Shown piece after piece: positions 58,983 to 64,000 of a DNA stretch of 64,000 nucleotides. Both the position numbers and the translations under genes were made by a program. The stretch is from assembly GCA_025355245.1 (NCBI GenBank), contig JANXZZ010000052.1, positions 1-64,000 on the forward strand, written 5' to 3'. Positions within the stretch are counted from its first letter, which is position 1. Every line of letters begins with the position of its first letter. Below the pieces are notes generated by a model that saw nothing but the letters and a program-made list of their open reading frames with translations, was not told the DNA's origin and made no database searches. Origin of the DNA: Pseudomonadota bacterium. GTDB taxonomy: Bacteria > Pseudomonadota > Gammaproteobacteria > Steroidobacterales > Steroidobacteraceae.

Positions 58983-60356
58983 TCAGTCCGCCCGCCGCAG
59001 GGCGCGCGTGAGCGCATCGACTAGCAACGCCTGCTCGTCGTAGAGCGAGGCCGGCTCGTCGGCCTTCTGCCACGCCGACCATTGGACAACGACGAGTTTT
59101 TCGGCGGGGTTGATCGCGATCGCCTGGCCAAAAATTCCGACCGCCCAGAAGGTGCGCCGCGCGGTCTCGTTGGCCTGCGTCGAACCGGGGCGCGCGGGAT
59201 CGACACCCGCAAACCACCACTGGTACCCGTACTGCCCGTCGGGCGTCTGGGGCGTGACGGAGCCCTTCGCCCGGCTCCACGTCACGGATTGCGCGATCCA
59301 GTCGGCGGGGAGCAGTTCCTCTCCCGTGCCGAGCTTGCCGCCGTTCGCGACGAAAAGGCCAAAGCGGCCCCAGTCACGTAGTGTCGCGTTGAAACCGTGT
59401 CCGCCCATGTCAACCTCGTTCCGGACGAGCGCCTCCCAGACCCCCTCGTTCTGCATCGCGAAACGACTCCAAAGCCGGGACTCGAGGTACTTCGCAATCG
59501 TCATCCCGGTGGCGCGCTCGAGCACGCGTCCGGCCAGCCACGCACCCCCGGTGTTGTAGCTCCACACCTCTCCCGGCCGGACGCCTGCTGTTCGCTTCAG
59601 CGAACCCACTAGCTGATTCACGCATGAATAGGGATCCGGCCCGGCCTCGCAGCGGGTCAGGTGCGCGAAGTCGGATTTCGGATCGGCGTAGTTCTCGTTC
59701 CACTCGACTCCGGAGACGTGCTGGAGGAGTTCGCGCAGCGTCACGCCGTCCCAGCCGGAACCCGCGAGCTCGGGGAGATACCGGGTGATCGGATCGGCGA
59801 TCGACCCGATGCGCCCTTCCCTGACGGCGATGCCTATCAGGACAGAGACGACCGATTTCGCAACCGAACGCGAAGTCCAGAGCGTGGTGTCGGTGTTGCC
59901 GCCACCGTAGTACTCGTAGGCGACGTGACCGTCCTTCAGGATCAGCATCCCCGTGACGCGTTGGCGGCGCAGATAGTCCGCGAGCGTCAACGTCCTGCCA
60001 TCCATGCGATAGCGCACCGCGGGCATCCCGTGGGGCGCGGGTGGCAGCGGGTACGGTTTCCCGTGGAGCGGACGAAAAACGTCGCCCGCGTACTGGCGGT
60101 AGGTGTTGCGAAAGCCGATCACGCGACTGTCCGGGTCCCAGGTCAGCATGGCCGCAGCAGGCGGCAGCACCGCGTCGAACGGCGCCGGGCAGGCCGACAG
60201 ACCGAGCTGCTGGCACTGCACCGATGCCGGCTGCGCGTCGGTCGCGCGTTCCCCCGCCTGGGTGAGGCCGGCTGCGCCGGCCGCCACTAGCGACGAGGCG
60301 ATGAGAGCGGCGGAATGAGCCGTTGACCAACCATTGCGACTGCTTGCGGCGTTCAA
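58983..60356 (-). CDS. Secreted serine beta-lactamase-fold hydrolase (CubicO group)
   Basis: This 457-residue protein has a signal peptide (about 12-35) and a beta-lactamase/penicillin-binding fold. The SxxK motif is S164-V-A-K167 (TSRSVAKS), the YxN-type motif is SYNTGGAW near 285, and a third motif lies near the C-terminus. CubicO-type proteins act as esterases or D-aminopeptidases rather than on antibiotics. TTG 60356 is the start: AGGGAGAG lies a few bases upstream, and it overlaps the stop of the NADH dehydrogenase gene (TTGA). Probably co-transcribed with it. Confidence 0.85.
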   Translation of the reverse strand: MNAASSRNGWSTAHSAALIASSLVAAGAAGLTQAGERATDAQPASVQCQQLGLSACPAPFDAVLPPAAAMLTWDPDSRVIGFRNTYRQYAGDVFRPLHGKPYPLPPAPHGMPAVRYRMDGRTLTLADYLRRQRVTGMLILKDGHVAYEYYGGGNTDTTLWTSRSVAKSVVSVLIGIAVREGRIGSIADPITRYLPELAGSGWDGVTLRELLQHVSGVEWNENYADPKSDFAHLTRCEAGPDPYSCVNQLVGSLKRTAGVRPGEVWSYNTGGAWLAGRVLERATGMTIAKYLESRLWSRFAMQNEGVWEALVRNEVDMGGHGFNATLRDWGRFGLFVANGGKLGTGEELLPADWIAQSVTWSRAKGSVTPQTPDGQYGYQWWFAGVDPARPGSTQANETARRTFWAVGIFGQAIAINPAEKLVVVQWSAWQKADEPASLYDEQALLVDALTRALRRAD

Positions 60357-61633
60357 TCGTCTCTCCCTTCCGGTCCGAAGATGATTCGGGCCGAGCGTTG
60401 ATAGCTGACATACGCCCACGCCCAGTTGATGAGCACGATCAGCCGGTTGCGAAAGCCAATCAGGAAAAAGAGATGTGCCGCCAGCCAGAACCACCACGCG
60501 AACGCGCCCGAGAACCGCACGCCCCGCAGGTCAACGATAGCGGCCATGCGTCCGATCGTCGCCAGGTTCCCGTAGTCACGGTAGCGAAATGCGTCCGCTG
60601 GAACGGCGTCGTCTTCGCGCGCCGCTATCCGTCGCTGGATGACCCTGGCGACGTGGTTGCCCATCTGCTTGGCCGCAGGCGCAACACCCGGTACGGGTCG
60701 GCCGTCGAAATCGAGTGCCGCAAGGTCGCCGGCTACAAAAACCTCGCGATGCCCCGGAACGCTGAGATCCGCCTCGACGCGCACGCGGCCGGCGCGATCG
60801 AGCGGCACGTCCAGAGTGGCGCCGAGCGGTGACGCCGCGACGCCCGCGGCCCAGAGCACGGTGCGAACGGCGAGGCGCTCACCGCGACGGGTGAGGGACA
60901 GGGCGTCGATCGCGCTCACCGGCGCGGCCGTCTCGACGTCGACGCCGAGCTTGCGCAGCTGCGCCGCAGCTTTTTTTGCCAACGACTCCGGGAACGCCGC
61001 GAGGATGCGCGGCCCCGCCTCGATCAGCCGGACGCGCGCGCTGGCGGGATCGATGTGCCGGAACTCGCGCTTGAGCGTGTGTCTGGCAATCTCCGCGAGC
61101 GTACCTGCAAGTTCGACGCCGGTGGGGCCGCCGCCGACGACCGCGAAGCTGAGCCACTCGTCCCGCTCCGCCGTCGAACTCGCGGCTTCGGCGTGCTCGA
61201 ACGCACGCAGCACTCTCGCGCGCACGCGCAACGCATCGGCCAGCGTCTTGAGGCCGGGGGCAAATGGCTCCCACGCGTCATGGCCGAAGTAGGCGTGCCC
61301 CGCGCCCGTCGCGACGACCAGATAGTCATAGTCGAGAGTCGCTCCCCCGACGAGCGTGACGTGTTTCGATCCGGGGACGACCGCCACGACCTCGCCGAGC
61401 CGCACCTCGACATTCGCCTGGCCGCGCAAAACGTGGCGGAGTGGCGCCGCGATGTCGGGCGCCGCGAGTCCGGCCGTTGCAACCTGATAGAGGAGCGGCT
61501 GGAAAAGGTGATGATTCTGCCGATCGACCAGCGTGATGCGCACGGGTGCCCGCGCTAGCGCACGTGTCGCCCATAGTCCGGCGAACCCGCCGCCGACGAC
61601 GACTACACGAGGAGCTTTGGACGACGCGCCCAT
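60353..61633 (-). CDS. ndh: Type II NADH dehydrogenase-like FAD oxidoreductase
   Basis: This 426-residue flavoprotein has GGGFAG (13-18) for FAD and VVGGGPTGVELAG (about 164-176) for NAD(H). A C-terminal hydrophobic/amphipathic region (AFAWWFWLAAHLFFLIGFR, about 375-393) binds the membrane. It is the NDH-2 family, which moves electrons from NADH to quinone without pumping. The segment FVAGDLAALDFDG near 310 carries the second FAD contact. ATG 61633 starts right before MGASSKAPRVVVVGG. First gene of a coupled pair with the beta-lactamase-like gene, an odd partner. Confidence 0.9.
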   Translation of the reverse strand: MGASSKAPRVVVVGGGFAGLWATRALARAPVRITLVDRQNHHLFQPLLYQVATAGLAAPDIAAPLRHVLRGQANVEVRLGEVVAVVPGSKHVTLVGGATLDYDYLVVATGAGHAYFGHDAWEPFAPGLKTLADALRVRARVLRAFEHAEAASSTAERDEWLSFAVVGGGPTGVELAGTLAEIARHTLKREFRHIDPASARVRLIEAGPRILAAFPESLAKKAAAQLRKLGVDVETAAPVSAIDALSLTRRGERLAVRTVLWAAGVAASPLGATLDVPLDRAGRVRVEADLSVPGHREVFVAGDLAALDFDGRPVPGVAPAAKQMGNHVARVIQRRIAAREDDAVPADAFRYRDYGNLATIGRMAAIVDLRGVRFSGAFAWWFWLAAHLFFLIGFRNRLIVLINWAWAYVSYQRSARIIFGPEGRDD

Positions 61634-61717
61634 CGACCCATTGTAGCGTCACACCCGCGCCTTGCGGCGCAAATGCCAAGCCGCCGACCTCAGCTGCGCA
61701 GCGCTCGATGCGTGCGT

Positions 61718-63064
61718 CTAGATGAAACCCAAGGTGCCCGGGGAGAACGCCGCCAGGTTCGGCAGCACCGTCGCAAGCGCGGTCGCATCGGCGCCGAACC
61801 AGCTCGCGAGCGTCGCGGCAAACTGGTCGACCGCGATCGTCGGAATCCAGCGGCCGAGGTTGCTCGCATCGTCGGGACCGGAGAGCTCCAGCGTCGGCAT
61901 CGTCCCGTACATCGCGCCGCCCTTGACGGCCTGACCGATCACGAGTGGATGGCTGCCCCACGCGTGGTCGGTCCCGCCACCCGTATTCGGCAGGAAATTG
62001 CGCGAGAAATCAGACAGCGTAAAGGACGTGACGTCGGCACCCGCCCCGAGGTCGGTCATCGCGCCGTGAAACGCGCTGAGGCCACCGTCGAGGTCCGCGA
62101 ACAGCGTCTGCTGCTGCGCCAGCTGGTTGGTATGCGTGTCGAAGGATCCCAGCGTCGCGAGGAATACCTGGCGGCTCGCGCCAAGACTGCTCCTGGCCTC
62201 GATCACTTTGGCGATCGCGAGCAACTGCTTCGAGAAGTTGCTGGTGAGTCCGGTGAAGCGTGCCTGCAGCGTCGCGCTGGTCGTGGTCAGGATCGGATTC
62301 AGGATCGCGCTGCTCGTGAGCGCATCGCCAGCGACCGTCTCGGCGGCCTGGGAGAGGGTGACGTTCTGGTCGGCATTCAGGAGCAGCTTGAGCGCTGCAA
62401 GTCTGGCGACGTCCGCGTTTGTGTTGGCAAAGCCATTCAGGCCAAACGAACCGCTGATCGGGATGACGAGCGCTTGCGAGGCCGAACCCGTCACGAACAG
62501 ATTGTTGCCGCCGGTGGAGATCATCGGCGGCACGGTCGAATTGGCGTTGAGCGTCGCGACCTGGTCCGATAAGCGCCCGCCCCATCCGCTGTTGGCGGAG
62601 GAAGTACTCGAAATTGACGCCTGCCACTGGTGCTGCTGGTCGATGTGCGAGAACAGGCTCTCGGGCTTGTGCGATGTCGTCGCCAGGTACTGCGTCTTGG
62701 TCAGCGGCTGGACCAGCGTCCCGACGTTCGCGACCACGGCGAGATTTCCCGCTCCCCACATCGAGGCGAGGCCCGGCAGCGCCGGGTGCAGTCCGTAGAG
62801 CGGACTCCCGCTCGAGACGGCAAGCGGCAGGAGCTCCGCTTGCGGGAGCGCGAGGTAGCTGCGGGTTTGCGCGTAGTTCGCGTATCCCGCCGTGTCGAGC
62901 GGCACGATCATGTTGTTGGCGTCGTTTCCCCCGTAGAGGAACACGCACACCAGCGCCTTGTAGTCGCTCGCGGCACTCGCGTGCGCGGCGAGGACTCCGA
63001 GCTGTCCGAGGGCTGCGCCGCCCGCGAGACCGCCGACATGTCGCAGGAAAGTCCGACGTTGCAT
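61718..63064 (-). CDS. DUF1501 protein with Tat signal
   Basis: This 448-residue protein starts with a twin-arginine signal (QRRTFLRHVGGLAG, about 2-15). It belongs to the DUF1501 family (sulfatase/alkaline-phosphatase-like fold), with LVCVFLYGGNDANNMIVPLD (about 38-57), SFDTHTNQLAQQ (about 308-319) and HAWGSHPLVIGQAV (about 370-383). Members travel with a DUF1800 partner and are exported to the periplasm; their activity is not established. The DUF1800 gene is directly upstream on the same strand with one base between them. Confidence 0.9.
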   Translation of the reverse strand: MQRRTFLRHVGGLAGGAALGQLGVLAAHASAASDYKALVCVFLYGGNDANNMIVPLDTAGYANYAQTRSYLALPQAELLPLAVSSGSPLYGLHPALPGLASMWGAGNLAVVANVGTLVQPLTKTQYLATTSHKPESLFSHIDQQHQWQASISSTSSANSGWGGRLSDQVATLNANSTVPPMISTGGNNLFVTGSASQALVIPISGSFGLNGFANTNADVARLAALKLLLNADQNVTLSQAAETVAGDALTSSAILNPILTTTSATLQARFTGLTSNFSKQLLAIAKVIEARSSLGASRQVFLATLGSFDTHTNQLAQQQTLFADLDGGLSAFHGAMTDLGAGADVTSFTLSDFSRNFLPNTGGGTDHAWGSHPLVIGQAVKGGAMYGTMPTLELSGPDDASNLGRWIPTIAVDQFAATLASWFGADATALATVLPNLAAFSPGTLGFI

Positions 63065-63065
63065 G

Positions 63066-64000
63066 TCAGCGCTCCACTTGGTATTGCGCGGAAGTGAGGA
63101 TCAGGTAGGCGGCGGATCGGGTTGCTGCCAGTGCATCGGTCGAGCCCGCCGACGTCGAGTTCGCTGCATTCAGGATGATCGTGCTTGCATCGCTCGGCAG
63201 GCTTCCGTGCAGGAGCAGCTGGTTCAGCTGCGTGACCATCGTCGTGTTGTCCGTGGCCGTCGCGAGCGTCAGGTTGACGGTCGTTCCGGTGCTCCCGGGC
63301 ACCGTCGAGTCGGGGGCTGCGCCGCCCTGTGTGACGACCGTGTTGATGAAGTTCGCCCGGGCGAGCACCGTCGCCGCGTTGTCAATGCCGAATTCGGGCG
63401 CCAGCGTCTGCGTGCCCGGCAGCTGGAAGCTCGGCGGGTAAAAGCTGAACACCGTCTCGGGAGAGAAGATGGGCTGACCCATCGCGGAACTAGAATTGCG
63501 CAGGAGGACACCGTCCGACTGTCCGCCGAGGCTGCGCAGCGTGCCTGTGATGAACAGCGCGGGCTCCCGTAGCCTGCCGAAGCCGTCACTCGCGGGCGCA
63601 GCGCCGCGCGCCTCGGTGTCGGTCAGGATGGCCCGCACCACGGCGCCGAGGTCGCCGCGCACGCCGTGGCCGTTGTCGGCGAAGACCGCCGCGATTCTCG
63701 ACACGTAAGCCGGGCTCGGGTTGCTCGTGACGAGGTGCTGTATCAGCTGCTTGCCGATGAACGGGCCGACGTTGGGGTGATTGAAAATGTTATCGAGCGC
63801 GTTGGCGAGATCCTGCTCGGGCGTCTGGCCGCTGGGTACCGTGGTGCCGTTGAGGAGGGCCTTGGTCCCGGCTTCGTGCTGGGCGGCGAACGCCACCATC
63901 GTGCCGTCGAAATTGATGGGGTTGGTCCACTGCGAGCTAGCGCCCGTGAGCGGCGGGTACGTCCAGCCGGTGAACACCGACGCAAAACCCTCGATCGTCG
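63066..64000 (-). CDS. DUF1800 protein (partial, continues beyond right edge)
   Basis: The frame remains open to the end of the window, so the N-terminus is missing. The visible part has the family phrase on ASVFTGWTYPP near its start, GKQLIQHLVTSNPSP, GHGVRGDLGAVVRAILTDTEAR and the C-terminal AYLILTSAQYQVER. DUF1800 proteins pair with DUF1501 proteins in the same operon, as here, and the pair is probably co-secreted. Enzymatic function is unknown. The transcript likely runs leftward through DUF1501. Confidence 0.9.
   Translation of the reverse strand, partial: TIEGFASVFTGWTYPPLTGASSQWTNPINFDGTMVAFAAQHEAGTKALLNGTTVPSGQTPEQDLANALDNIFNHPNVGPFIGKQLIQHLVTSNPSPAYVSRIAAVFADNGHGVRGDLGAVVRAILTDTEARGAAPASDGFGRLREPALFITGTLRSLGGQSDGVLLRNSSSAMGQPIFSPETVFSFYPPSFQLPGTQTLAPEFGIDNAATVLARANFINTVVTQGGAAPDSTVPGSTGTTVNLTLATATDNTTMVTQLNQLLLHGSLPSDASTIILNAANSTSAGSTDALAATRSAAYLILTSAQYQVER

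Noticed and set aside
58983-60356. Antibiotic-resistance beta-lactamase
   Set aside because: The sequence fits the CubicO esterase/peptidase group, not the class A/C enzymes; resistance cannot be claimed.

Overview
The window is GC-rich, densely packed bacterial chromosome. I see no rRNA, tRNA, insertion sequence, phage or CRISPR feature. The aerobic benzoyl-CoA (box) genes, a complete Kdp potassium system, a type-II NADH dehydrogenase and Tat/Sec envelope enzymes point to a Pseudomonadota organism. A beta- or gammaproteobacterium is my best guess, but this is inference from gene content and no marker in the window settles it. Gene starts were moved from the longest open frame wherever a ribosome binding site, signal peptide or 4-base stop/start overlap argued for another codon.

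Layout. 0-2.8 kb: the end of an ABC exporter ATPase, its FtsX-type permease and a tiny membrane peptide. 2.8-8.3 kb: a benzoyl-CoA box locus with regulator boxR (HTH plus shikimate-kinase fold), an alpha/beta hydrolase, boxC, boxB and a MaoC-like hydratase. Two matching 16-bp palindromes sit on the -10 regions of the divergent promoters. 8.3-18.8 kb: unrelated single genes, namely a secreted YtcJ-type amidohydrolase behind a G10 tract, a diguanylate cyclase, a D-amino-acid-oxidase-family enzyme, an NTF2-like protein, an AAA ATPase behind an AT-rich island, a repeat lipoprotein and a GSA-like aminotransferase. 19-28.8 kb: a kdpFABC-DE operon that also carries a small upstream membrane ORF and an outer-membrane barrel protein between kdpC and kdpD.

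28.9-38.8 kb: a fatty-acid desaturase, GNAT enzyme, double-thioredoxin-fold protein, cupin, secreted cyanophycinase-like peptidase, Cys-rich secreted protein, ThDP enzyme, RcnB-family protein and YcaQ/AlkX-like protein. 38.9-43.5 kb: a two-gene, translationally coupled unit encoding a SIR2-like+TIR protein and a membrane-anchored STAND NTPase with a long helical-repeat tail. This is the best candidate for an undescribed system. It looks like NAD+-targeting immunity or signalling, with the STAND protein as sensor and the TIR protein as effector.

44-64 kb: an S9 peptidase, a small membrane protein, an MFS carrier, an EF-G paralogue outside any ribosomal operon, two secreted amidohydrolases, S41-like and M20 peptidases, a DJ-1/PfpI protein, RidA, a serine beta-lactamase-family hydrolase coupled to ndh, and a DUF1501/DUF1800 pair that runs off the right edge. 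The theme of the last 20 kb is extracytoplasmic breakdown of peptides and amides.
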